Source of the DNA: UBA12088 sp964568345
GTDB taxonomy: Bacteria > Patescibacteriota > Minisyncoccia > Phycocordibacterales > UBA12088
Direction: 5' to 3'
Length of the DNA stretch: 13,413 nucleotides
Assembly: GCA_964568345.1 (NCBI GenBank)
Contig: CAZMPG010000031.1
Coordinates: 1-13,413 of the forward strand
Below, in pieces: positions 1-7,125 of the stretch. Made by a program: the position numbers and the translations under genes. The notes beneath the pieces were generated by a model. It searched no databases. It saw only the letters and a list, made by a program, of their open reading frames with translations, and was not told the origin of the DNA. Position 1 is the stretch's first letter. Each line of letters opens with the position of its first letter.

Positions 1-645
<645 letters not shown>

Positions 646-660
646 GGGAAATCTGACAAT

Positions 661-820
661 CGCTATCGTCCATAGCGCGTATACGGGAACCGTATACGGG
701 ACGACGTTGTTCTGCGAATGCAGAGTGTGTGCTGTCTATCGGGGTGTGCAATTCGTATACGGATCCGCATACCCTGTATACGAAACCCGTATACTATACG
801 ATCTCGTATACGAATCCCGA
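661..820 (+). repeat. Cluster of CGTATACG palindromes in the 23S-5S spacer
   Basis: Six GTATAC palindromes occur within about 135 nt (679, 692, 755, 776, 789, 806), plus a CTATAC at 794. They build consecutive hairpins: CGCTAT/ATAGCG (661-677), CGTATACGG/CCGTATACG (678-698), TCTGC/GCAGA (711-724), and a nested structure with outer stem ATTCGTATACG (751-761)/CGTATACGAAT (805-815) and inner hairpin GTATACG (776-782)/CGTATAC (788-794). The last 16 nt (805-820) are an exact reverse complement of 12948-12963 inside the 16S V1 insertion. It reads as transcribed spacer, probably removed during rRNA processing. It is not a CRISPR array because spacing and flanks are irregular. Confidence 0.85.
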
Positions 821-847
821 AATTAATGAGGTGTGGGAGCTGGTAAA

Positions 848-919
848 CGGGGTGTAGCTCAGTTGGTTAGAGTACGCCCCCGCGGGGTGTGGTCGGTGGT
901 TCGAGTCCACCCATCCCGA
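848..919 (+). tRNA. tRNA-like element with a contracted anticodon loop (possible pseudo-tRNA)
   Basis: A tRNA cloverleaf is clear in three arms: acceptor CGGGGTG (848-854)/CATCCCG (912-918) with one G·U pair and discriminator A919; D arm GCTC (857-860)/GAGT (870-873) with AGTTGGTTA loop; T arm GGTGG (895-899)/CCACC (907-911) with canonical TTCGAGT loop. With a normal base 26 (A874) and a five-base variable region (890-894), the anticodon stem CGCCC (875-879)/GGGTG (885-889) encloses only five bases, CCGCG, so no anticodon of normal geometry exists. The alternative is ACGCC (874-878)/GGTGT (886-890) with a seven-base loop CCCGCGG, but this lacks U33, loses base 26 and shortens the variable loop. 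The body resembles rRNA-operon tRNA-Ile in the D and T arms, while C1-G72 with A73 is Pro-like. Isotype cannot be assigned. No CCA is encoded. Confidence 0.7.
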
Positions 920-1118
920 CGATGTTCCTTCGGTCCTCGCATGCTTCGGGCAACAAGCCCCACGCATGGTCCGTGCGCGCCCATTTCATCCCCTGTGGGA
1001 TGCGAGCGGATTGGAGTGCAACCCATGGCCTCCCGAGGACCACCCTATCCTTCCCCCACATGAGTGCTGTGTGGGGGCTATCTCCCACCCCTCATTCCCG
1101 CTTTACTCGATACGCATT
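920..1118 (+). other. Spacer between tRNA-like element and 5S rRNA
   Basis: I see no gene in these about 200 bases. They can fold: GGTCCTCG (934-941) is complementary to CGAGGACC further down, CATCCC-CTGT-GGGATG makes a local hairpin near 987-1002, and CCCCCACA/TGTGGGGG makes another near 1053-1078. Short ORFs across it are not credible because they run through the tRNA-like element or into 5S rRNA. Confidence 0.5.
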
Positions 1119-1124
1119 GAGTGT

Positions 1125-1239
<115 letters not shown>

Positions 1240-1247
1240 GCATTCAA

Positions 1248-1278
1248 CCAAAAGGCGGGCGCAGAGCCCGCCTTTTGG
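1248..1278 (+). terminator. Rho-independent terminator of the rRNA unit
   Basis: A perfect 13-bp inverted repeat, CCAAAAGGCGGGC (1248-1260) and GCCCGCCTTTTGG (1266-1278), with a five-base loop lies just after 5S rRNA. The T run forms the 3' side of the upper repeat (1273-1276). The extended -10 box of the next gene overlaps its last bases. Confidence 0.88.
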
Positions 1279-1284
1279 TATACT
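1276..1284 (+). promoter_or_regulatory. Extended -10 promoter, leaderless
   Basis: TGGTATACT is a TGn-extended -10 box (TATACT at 1279-1284). Only seven bases separate it from the ATG at 1292, so transcription should begin at or next to the start codon. The -35 position would fall inside the rRNA terminator stem and shows no consensus. Confidence 0.7.
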
Positions 1285-1291
1285 ACAGTCT

Positions 1292-2056
1292 ATGGACTCG
1301 CGGTGGGCACGGAGCATGCGCGCACGGTACGGGCTCGGTATCAGCCTTGTGGGCGCTCTGCTTGTCGGTGGGTACGTCGCCATAAGCACGTACCGGCCGC
1401 CATCTTGCACGGATGGTGTACGGAACCAGGACGAAGCCGGCGTGGATTGCGGTGGGGTGTGTACGTACCTGTGTGCGTCACAGACCGAACCGCTGCGGGT
1501 CGTCTGGACGCGGCTCTTCGAGGTAGCGCCAGGGTGGTGGTCTGCCATGGCGTACGTTGAGAACCCCAATGCGCATGCGGTTGCCACGCGCGTACCGTAC
1601 CGCTTCAGACTCTTCGAGCAGGAGGGCGTTTCGGTGCGTGAGGAGGTGGGTACCACCTTCATTCGTGGCGAGCCGCTCGTGCCGATCTTTGTAGGGAGGA
1701 TCAACGTGGGGAGCCGTGTGCCGTACCGGGTGACCTTCGACTTTCCGGAGGACCCATTCTGGCAGTATACGGACGCCGCGTACCAGGTGACCGTGCTCGA
1801 GCAGACGATCACCACCTCGCCGACGCAGCAGGTGGTGGCGGCGACCCTCCGCAACGACGAGCCGCGTGATCTCGAGCGCATCGTCGTCAATGCCATCGTG
1901 TTCGACGATGCACAGAACGCCATCGCTGCGTCGGAGACGTACGTGGATCGACTGCCCGCACGCGGGAAGCGCGGCATCCGCTTTACGTGGCCAAATCCCT
2001 TCAGTGAGAGCCCGAAGCGGGTCGAGGTGGTGCCGCGCGTGCCGGTGCAGCCATAG
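1292..2056 (+). CDS. Membrane-anchored extracellular protein of unknown function with a CxDG...DCGGxC motif
   Basis: This is a 254-residue protein with a basic N-terminus, one transmembrane segment (about residues 13-34) and an extracytoplasmic remainder. Right after the membrane segment is a cysteine-rich stretch, PSCTDGVRNQDEAGVDCGG followed by VCTYLC (about residues 38-61), with four cysteines. This C-x-DG-x-x-N-x-x-E-x-x-x-DCGG-x-C pattern recurs in many secreted proteins and may bind calcium or form disulfides; that role is inference. The rest is beta-rich with AYVENPNAHAV-like text resembling the FxLYD/LEA-type folds of hypothetical CPR proteins. The start is fixed by the leaderless promoter seven bases upstream. 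No enzymatic motif is visible, and I do not recognise a named gene. Confidence 0.85.
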   Translation: MDSRWARSMRARYGLGISLVGALLVGGYVAISTYRPPSCTDGVRNQDEAGVDCGGVCTYLCASQTEPLRVVWTRLFEVAPGWWSAMAYVENPNAHAVATRVPYRFRLFEQEGVSVREEVGTTFIRGEPLVPIFVGRINVGSRVPYRVTFDFPEDPFWQYTDAAYQVTVLEQTITTSPTQQVVAATLRNDEPRDLERIVVNAIVFDDAQNAIAASETYVDRLPARGKRGIRFTWPNPFSESPKRVEVVPRVPVQP

Positions 2057-2110
2057 CACACCCATCCGTGGCGTTGGGTCGTGGCGTGCGTCTTCGGGCT
2101 ATCGTGGGGA

Positions 2111-2314
2111 ATCGTCATCGCGGGCGCGAGCGAAGCGATCTAGGACCGATTTTCTTGCCAAGCCACGCCGGCGGCGGGGCTCGCAGGGTGGCTTAATGTT
2201 TATGCAGCGCATACTGCCATCCCCGCGTAACCTCTTCGCATTGCTGTTGTGTATCGGTCCTGGATTGTTTCGCATGCGGTCATCCCCGCAGCAGGTGGGG
2301 GTTCGCAATGACGA
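2111..2314. repeat. Imperfect inverted-repeat element (MITE-like or palindromic repeat)
   Basis: The 308-base gap between two genes contains two arms in inverted orientation. The left arm starts ATCGTCATCGCG (2111-2122) and ends ATCTAGGACCGAT (2138-2150). The right arm, read on the - strand from 2314, starts ATCGTCATTGCG and ends ATCCAGGACCGAT (2265-2253). The right arm has about 24 extra bases. Between them lies about 100 bp including GCCACGCCGGCGGCGGGGC. The arm sequence resembles the GTCATTGCGAGCGAAGCGAAGCAATC type of interspersed repeat seen in many bacterial genomes. A short ORF through it has no support. Confidence 0.6.
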
Positions 2315-2341
2315 TGCTATGCGAGACAGTTTGTTAGAGAT

Positions 2342-2349
2342 GGTATAAC
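2342..2349 (+). promoter_or_regulatory. Extended -10 promoter for rodA
   Basis: TGGTATAAC (2341-2349) matches the TGn-extended -10 form. Fifteen bases separate it from the rodA start, so the predicted leader is only about 8-9 nt, without a Shine-Dalgarno sequence. No convincing -35 is visible. Confidence 0.55.
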
Positions 2350-2364
2350 GCCGATTGCCTCACC

Positions 2365-3501
2365 ATGCCACACCTCACGCGTACAACTTTACGGAACGAT
2401 TGGGTGCTCGTCGCCGCAGCCACCGTGCTTTCGCTCCTCGGCCTCGTGACGATGCACTCATTCTCGACAGAGGCGACATTTTTCGCGCGGCAGGCAGCCT
2501 GGATCGCGGTGTCACTTGGCGCCCTGTTTCTCGTGTCGCTCCTTGATGCGCGGGTGTTCTCCCGCACAGGCGTCGTTGTGGGGGCGTACGCAGGGGTGCT
2601 CGCGAGCCTTGTCCTTGTCCTTGTCGCTGGGACGGTCGTCCTTGGCGCCCGCAACCGGTTCGACCTCGGGGCGTTCGCGCTCCAGCCGTCGGACCCGGCA
2701 CAGCTTATCCTCGTCATTACGCTCGCGAAGTACTTCGCGCGGCGGCACCTCGACATTGGCCAATTTCGGCACATTTTCGTATCGGGTGCGTATGCGCTCG
2801 TCTTGTGCGGGCTCCTCTTCTTCGAGCCAGACTTCGGCTCCGCCATCATCGTATTCGCTATCTGGTTTGGCATGGTGCTCGTGGCGGGCATCTCGCGGAT
2901 TCACCTCGGCGCCGTTCTCCTCGCGGGAGTAGTGTCTCTCGGGCTCCTCTGGACATTTGGCTTTGCCGACTACCAAAAGGCCCGCATTCTCACCTTCCTC
3001 GACCCGCTCGCTGACGTCCGCGGCTCCGGGTACAACGCGCATCAGTCGGTTATCGCGGTCGGCTCCGGCATGTTCCTCGGCAAGGGCATCGGGTACGGCT
3101 CACAGTCGAAGCTCGAATTTCTCCCCGAGTACGAGACCGACTTCGTGTTTGCCGCTTTTGCCGAGGAGTGGGGCTTCGTGGGGGTGGCGCTCCTCGTCGC
3201 ACTCTTCGGCCTCCTCCTCGGGCGCATTGTGCAGCACGCGCGGCTCGGTGCGACCAACTTCGAGACGCTCGTGTGTGCGGGCATCGTCGTGTGGTTCCTC
3301 GCGCACGTCGTGGTGCACATCGGCATGAATGTCGGCCTCCTCCCTGTCACCGGCACCACGATCCCCTTCCTCTCGTACGGCGGGAGCCACCTGGTGACCG
3401 AGTTTGTGGCGCTTGGCCTCGTGCTCGCGATGAGCCGCTACGAACGCTCGGTGCGCCGCGACGAGCTCGATCGCGGGGTAATGGGGCTCGAGGGGGTGTA
3501 G
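2365..3501 (+). CDS. rodA: RodA/FtsW-type SEDS peptidoglycan glycosyltransferase
   Basis: This 378-residue, very hydrophobic protein (about ten membrane segments) belongs to the SEDS family, which polymerises lipid II into glycan strands together with a class B penicillin-binding protein. It carries the family signatures: DPLADVRGSGYNAHQS with QS-IAVGSGMFLGKGIGYG in the central loop, LPEYETDFVFAAFAEEWGF (residues 253-271), and the C-terminal GTTIPFLSYGGSHL. Asp259, within YETDF, aligns with the Asp regarded as catalytic in RodA (E. coli TDFIF). The length is typical of RodA (about 370). The loop spacing and ETDF text fit RodA rather than FtsW, but a single SEDS protein could serve both elongation and division in a small cell. 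No penicillin-binding protein partner lies in the window. The ATG at 2365 follows an extended -10 promoter. Confidence 0.93.
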   Translation: MPHLTRTTLRNDWVLVAAATVLSLLGLVTMHSFSTEATFFARQAAWIAVSLGALFLVSLLDARVFSRTGVVVGAYAGVLASLVLVLVAGTVVLGARNRFDLGAFALQPSDPAQLILVITLAKYFARRHLDIGQFRHIFVSGAYALVLCGLLFFEPDFGSAIIVFAIWFGMVLVAGISRIHLGAVLLAGVVSLGLLWTFGFADYQKARILTFLDPLADVRGSGYNAHQSVIAVGSGMFLGKGIGYGSQSKLEFLPEYETDFVFAAFAEEWGFVGVALLVALFGLLLGRIVQHARLGATNFETLVCAGIVVWFLAHVVVHIGMNVGLLPVTGTTIPFLSYGGSHLVTEFVALGLVLAMSRYERSVRRDELDRGVMGLEGV

Positions 3502-3509
3502 GGACACCC

Positions 3510-3541
3510 TTGCGTGACGGGCGAAAGTGTGCTTATATATA
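3510..3541 (+). promoter_or_regulatory. Promoter for the gene at 3599
   Basis: TTGCGT (3510-3515) as -35 is followed at 18 bp by TATATA (3534-3539) in a TTATATATAC stretch. Unlike the other promoters in the window, it sits about 60 bp before the start codon and so predicts a real 5' leader of about 50 nt. Confidence 0.6.
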
Positions 3542-3563
3542 CGTGGTTATTCTTTGTCACCGT

Positions 3564-3590
3564 GGGCCCTCGGGCCCCCTGCGAGAGGAG
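3564..3590 (+). promoter_or_regulatory. Leader hairpin and strong ribosome-binding site
   Basis: GGGCCCTCGGGCCC (3564-3577) can form a five-pair GGGCC/GGCCC hairpin with a CTCG loop. It lies seven bases before AGAGGAG (3584-3590), a good Shine-Dalgarno sequence placed eight bases before ATG 3599. This is the only clear Shine-Dalgarno site in the window. The hairpin could tune access to it; that is inference. Confidence 0.6.
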
Positions 3591-3598
3591 AATGAATA

Positions 3599-4396
3599 AT
3601 GAGTACGAACATTGCCCCGTTGCCGGGGCTGCCTTCGAGGCGTGAGACGTGGTTGAGTTTCGTGCGATACTTCGGGCCGGTGCTGCTGGTGCCGGTAGTA
3701 CTTTCCTTGCTGCTTTGGTACATGGCGACTGGCACACTTGCTATGGAATGGCATCTCTCGCAAACCCTGGCTGTGGTCGTGGCGATCTTTCTTTGTGCGG
3801 TGGGTATGGTAGGTGCGCTAGCCATGCTTGGTGCGTTGAGGCGAATGGCTGGGAATTTCGTTAGCGGCACCGTCGACAGATACACACTCGAGAATTGTGC
3901 CGAAAGGCCGGTCTTGATGTTGCTCGTCCGCAATCGGGCTGATGCGTGGCGAGACGCCCAAGCACGCATCCTTGCCGCCGAGGAAAAACAAGCAGAATCA
4001 CGGGCGCGGACAGGCAGGGTGGCAGCACTCATCGGTGCGATGCCGAATGAGGGTGTGCCTGAAGCAGTGCTCCGGCATGCCCTTGAGGATCTGCTGAGGG
4101 TAATTAATAGCTTTGAGAGCCGCGAACAGGTAGAGCGCGAGGTCGGGGCAGATGATGTGCGCATTCTGTACCAGCGTTGCGTGCGCGTCATGGCGCATGC
4201 TCTCTTTGAGCGGTTGGGTATCGCGGCGATGTACAGCACCGACCTGCACCGCTTACATCCCGGAACAGTCACGTCTTTCCTGGAAACGTACCAGGTAACC
4301 GCTGACTTCGAGAAGGGGATCGAAGTGCGTGTGCCCCGTAGTGATGTCGTTGCTGGGTTGGTGTTTATGATCAACCACTTCCTTGCGATCTACTGA
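3599..4396 (+). CDS. Two-helix membrane protein of unknown function
   Basis: This 265-residue protein has a short N-terminus, two transmembrane helices (about residues 25-43 and 56-78) and a long, mostly helical, charged soluble domain. The helical stretch at about 115-200 (RADAWRDAQARILAAEEKQ) could be a coiled coil. The C-terminus is again hydrophobic (VVAGLVFMINHFLAIY). I recognise no family or catalytic motif. The start is set by a strong Shine-Dalgarno sequence; the gene has its own promoter and terminator, so it is a monocistronic unit. Codon use is less biased than in its neighbours (TTG, GGT and ATT are more frequent), which may mean recent acquisition or relaxed expression. A 275-residue reading frame on the opposite strand lacks any start signals and is taken as a shadow. 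Confidence 0.8.
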   Translation: MSTNIAPLPGLPSRRETWLSFVRYFGPVLLVPVVLSLLLWYMATGTLAMEWHLSQTLAVVVAIFLCAVGMVGALAMLGALRRMAGNFVSGTVDRYTLENCAERPVLMLLVRNRADAWRDAQARILAAEEKQAESRARTGRVAALIGAMPNEGVPEAVLRHALEDLLRVINSFESREQVEREVGADDVRILYQRCVRVMAHALFERLGIAAMYSTDLHRLHPGTVTSFLETYQVTADFEKGIEVRVPRSDVVAGLVFMINHFLAIY

Positions 4397-4471
4397 GCCT
4401 TCCCAGCCTCTTGGCCATTTGCAGGTGATGTTTGCTGCTGATGGTGGGATGTCGTAAAGCCACTGTTCTAC

Positions 4472-5665
4472 CTATAGCCCCGCGCGTTTCGTGCGGGGCT
4501 TATTTTGTATGTAGAGTCTTGTTGTGTCTGTAACCATCCCCTTGAGGCTGTACGCCTCCCGTACGTGCTCGTGGAGCTTTCTCGCATACGCCTGCGCACG
4601 GACGGGGTCGGCGAGGAGCGATGCGAACGCGTGTGCAAGGTTCTCGGGGGTTGGGGTGACCGTGCGTCCCGAGACCCCATCCTCCACCACCTCGCTCATG
4701 CCCGTGTCGCTACTTACGACCACGGGGAGCTCCGCATACCCCGCCTCGAGGAGTACGTAGGGGAGGCCCTCTTTCTTCGAGGGAAGGGTAAAGAGGTCGA
4801 GCGCTTTGAGGTAGCGCGCACCCTCGGGCACGTACCCGACGAGGTGTACGAGATCGGCCACGCCGAGCTCCCTTGAGCGCGCTGCGAGCTTCTCACGCTC
4901 CTCACCGTCGCTTATGAGGATGAGGTGCGCAGCGGTGCCTCGGTCGCGGAGGAGCGCCAGAGCTTCGACGAGCGCCGTAAGGTTTTTGTTGGGGTGGTAC
5001 TCGGCGATCGTGCCGATCCACGGCGTGCGCAGCACCTCGACCGGCGCTTGGGGGAGGAGCCTGGTTCGTGCGGTGTCCCGATCAAGGAAATCTGGCGCCA
5101 CGATGCCGTTCCGGATGAGCACGATGCGGCGCGTGAGGAAGGGGAGCGACGCGGCGCGCACCGCGGTGTCTTTCGTGAGCTGTACCGAGCGGTGTGCGAG
5201 GAGCATGGTGAGCCAGGAGGAGAGGAGGATGAGCAGGCGCTGCCAGCGGGGGCGCCACGACTCGTCGTAGGCAAGCCCATGCGAGGTAAAGACGACCGTG
5301 GGGACGCCGGCGAGCCTCCCCACGAGTGCGCCGATGCCGCCCGCTTTCGAGCTCATCGCATGGAGCACGTGCGGCCGCTCAGTGCGGATTAGGCGCCACA
5401 CCTCCCCGAGCGCGCGTATGTCGTTGAGAAGCGACATGTCGCGCATGAACGAGGGTACCACGACGGTACGCACCCCTGCTTCAGCGAGCATGCGGGCGAG
5501 GGAGCCAGCAGCCGCACCTCGCTTTCCCGTGCCGCCGAGCGCCACCACCACCTCGAACTGCTCTCGGGGGAGGTGTGTCGCAAGGTCGAAGAGGTATCGC
5601 TGCGCGCCGCCAAAATTGCTCTTCGTGATGAGGTAGAGTACCTTGGTGCGCGTGGGGTTCTCCAT
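4472..5665 (-). CDS. Family 4-type (GT-B) glycosyltransferase
   Basis: This is a 397-residue cytoplasmic or membrane-associated retaining glycosyltransferase that transfers a sugar from a nucleotide-sugar donor, probably to a lipid-linked or polysaccharide acceptor. The N-terminal GT-B half opens with VLYLITKSNFGGAQRYLFDL (residues 9-28), the usual G-G-A-x-R/E motif of this family. The C-terminal donor-binding half has IGTIAEYHPNKNL and the E-x7-E signature EGLPYVLLE (Glu299 to Glu307), followed by GMSEVVEDGVSGRTV. The length is typical. I chose ATG 5665 because residues upstream of it lack homologous character and an extended -10 (TGGTACCAT on the - strand, 5680-5672) ends six bases before it, giving a leaderless message. 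It is divergent from a sugar phosphotransferase, so a role in surface-polysaccharide assembly is likely. The exact sugar cannot be told. Confidence 0.9.
   Translation of the reverse strand: MENPTRTKVLYLITKSNFGGAQRYLFDLATHLPREQFEVVVALGGTGKRGAAAGSLARMLAEAGVRTVVVPSFMRDMSLLNDIRALGEVWRLIRTERPHVLHAMSSKAGGIGALVGRLAGVPTVVFTSHGLAYDESWRPRWQRLLILLSSWLTMLLAHRSVQLTKDTAVRAASLPFLTRRIVLIRNGIVAPDFLDRDTARTRLLPQAPVEVLRTPWIGTIAEYHPNKNLTALVEALALLRDRGTAAHLILISDGEEREKLAARSRELGVADLVHLVGYVPEGARYLKALDLFTLPSKKEGLPYVLLEAGYAELPVVVSSDTGMSEVVEDGVSGRTVTPTPENLAHAFASLLADPVRAQAYARKLHEHVREAYSLKGMVTDTTRLYIQNKPRTKRAGL
4476..4506 (+). terminator. Rho-independent terminator overlapping the end of a convergent gene
   Basis: AGCCCCGCGC (4476-4485) pairs with GTGCGGGGCT (4491-4500), a ten-pair stem including one G·U, around a GTTTC loop and followed by TATTTT (4501-4506). 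It terminates the + strand gene ending at 4396. The stem lies within the final codons of the - strand glycosyltransferase, whose TAG stop is at 4472-4474. On the - strand there is no T run after the hairpin. Confidence 0.8.
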
Positions 5666-5671
5666 GCGGCA

Positions 5672-5719
5672 ATGGTACCACGAGAGCAGCGTGCTCGCCT
5701 GCCTCGGGCGTGGTACCAT
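5672..5719. promoter_or_regulatory. Divergent promoter pair built on an inverted repeat
   Basis: ATGGTACCA (5672-5680) and TGGTACCAT (5711-5719) are perfect inverted copies 30 bp apart. Read outward, each gives an extended -10 (TGG-TACCAT): one six bases before the glycosyltransferase ATG at 5665, the other 13 bases before the sugar phosphotransferase ATG at 5733. The two -35 regions must overlap in the 30-bp spacer, so the two genes may compete for polymerase or share a regulator binding the GGTACC repeats. Confidence 0.55.
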
Positions 5720-5732
5720 GCAGGTACGAGGT

Positions 5733-7094
5733 ATGGTGCTCAACCGACACGAAGCGCTGGCACTCCTCCTGGGCGACCTCATCGTCCTCTACCTTTCGCT
5801 GTGGCTCACCCTCCTCGCGCGGTACCTTGCGGTGCCGAGCGAAGCGCTCTGGCTCCTCCATGCGCTACCCTTCACCCCTCTCTTTGCCGGGACGGTGCTC
5901 GTGTACTTCATCGCCGGGCTCTACGACCAGCATACGACACTTCTCCTCCGGCGCTTGCCGACGCTCGTGTACGTGAGCCAGAGCATCGCCGTGGCGCTCG
6001 CGGCGCTCGTGTTCTTCTCGGTGCCCGCATTCGGCATCACCCCGAAGACCATACTCCTCATCTTCCTCGTGTGCTCCTCGGGGCTTATGGTGCTCTGGCG
6101 CCTCCATGGCACGCGGCTTATGGGGGTGCGGCACCAGGCAAAGGCACTCGTGCTCGGCGCGGGGGATGAGGTGGAGCAGCTCGTCCGCGAGCTCAACGAG
6201 AATCCGCGGCATGGTATTGCGGTGGCGCACCGCTTCGACCCAGCGGATGTCAAGGTGTCGGAGCGGCTAGAGAGTCACGTCGCTGCATTCATTGCGAGCG
6301 AGCACCTCGACATGATCATTGCCGACATACGGAACCCGCACATGGAGCGCATCACCCCGGTCTTCTACAACCTTCTCTTCCTCCACCCCTCACTCGTCGT
6401 CGTTGATGCAATGCGTCTCTACGAGGGCCTGTTTCGCCGCATCCCCATCTCCATGCTCGAGCATACGTGGTTCATCGAGCACATCACGCGCCAGCCGCGC
6501 CGCTTCTACAACGCATACCACCGCGCCTTCGACGTGTGTATATCGCTTGCTCTCGGCATCGTGACGCTCCTCATCACGCCGCTCGTGGCACTCGCTATCA
6601 AGCTCGACGGCCCCGGCCCCGTGTTCTCTTTCCAGCGGCGGGTCGGTAAGGACGGGAGGCCGCTCGATCTCGTGAAGTTTCGTACCATGACGGTGGCGAA
6701 CGATGCGGGTGAGTGGGAGGGTGCGGAGCAGCGCAATACGGTGACGCGGGTCGGCAAGATCCTCCGCACGACGCGCATTGACGAGCTGCCGCAGCTCTGG
6801 AATGTGCTCCTCGGCGGGTACTCGCTCATCGGTCCACGGCCTGAGTTTCCCGCTGCGGTCACGGCGTACGCGCGCGAGATTCCCTACTACAATGCGCGGC
6901 ACCTCATCACCCCTGGCCTTTCCGGCTGGGCGCAGCTCAACCACGATGCCCACCCCCACCACGGCGTTGATGTCGTAGAGACGCGCAACAAGCTCTCCTA
7001 CGACCTCTACTACCTCAAGCACCGATCGGTGTGGCTCGACCTTGAAATAGGGCTCAAGACGGTGAAAGCGCTCCTCTCGGCGATGGGGAAGTAA
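5733..7094 (+). CDS. Polyprenyl-phosphate sugar phosphotransferase (WcaJ/WbaP-like)
   Basis: This 453-residue membrane protein transfers a sugar-1-phosphate from a nucleotide sugar to undecaprenyl phosphate, the first step in building a lipid-linked polysaccharide repeat unit. The N-terminal half has four or five hydrophobic helices (residues about 8-30, 40-62, 80-102, 105-125) and a degenerate nucleotide-binding-like region around ALVLGAGDEVEQLV. The C-terminal catalytic bacterial sugar-transferase domain begins after a further membrane helix near residue 275 and shows LVKFRTM (313-319), DELPQLWNVL (from 350), GPRPE (367-371) and PGLSGWAQ. The length matches exopolysaccharide glycosylphosphotransferases. 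ATG 5733 is preferred over upstream starts because they lie at or before the predicted transcription start. It is followed 31 bp later by an epimerase gene, probably in the same transcript. Confidence 0.92.
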   Translation: MVLNRHEALALLLGDLIVLYLSLWLTLLARYLAVPSEALWLLHALPFTPLFAGTVLVYFIAGLYDQHTTLLLRRLPTLVYVSQSIAVALAALVFFSVPAFGITPKTILLIFLVCSSGLMVLWRLHGTRLMGVRHQAKALVLGAGDEVEQLVRELNENPRHGIAVAHRFDPADVKVSERLESHVAAFIASEHLDMIIADIRNPHMERITPVFYNLLFLHPSLVVVDAMRLYEGLFRRIPISMLEHTWFIEHITRQPRRFYNAYHRAFDVCISLALGIVTLLITPLVALAIKLDGPGPVFSFQRRVGKDGRPLDLVKFRTMTVANDAGEWEGAEQRNTVTRVGKILRTTRIDELPQLWNVLLGGYSLIGPRPEFPAAVTAYAREIPYYNARHLITPGLSGWAQLNHDAHPHHGVDVVETRNKLSYDLYYLKHRSVWLDLEIGLKTVKALLSAMGK

Positions 7095-7125
7095 CCTTTC
7101 CCCTGCACCACGCGTTTCCCTAGCT

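Noticed and set aside
661..820. CRISPR array
   Set aside because: The GTATAC units are only 6-8 bases, are spaced irregularly (13 to 63 bp) and form nested hairpins; no cas gene is in the window.
3547..4374. A 275-codon - strand frame opposite the unknown membrane gene
   Set aside because: The + strand gene has a promoter, Shine-Dalgarno sequence, transmembrane pattern and terminator; the antisense frame has none of these.
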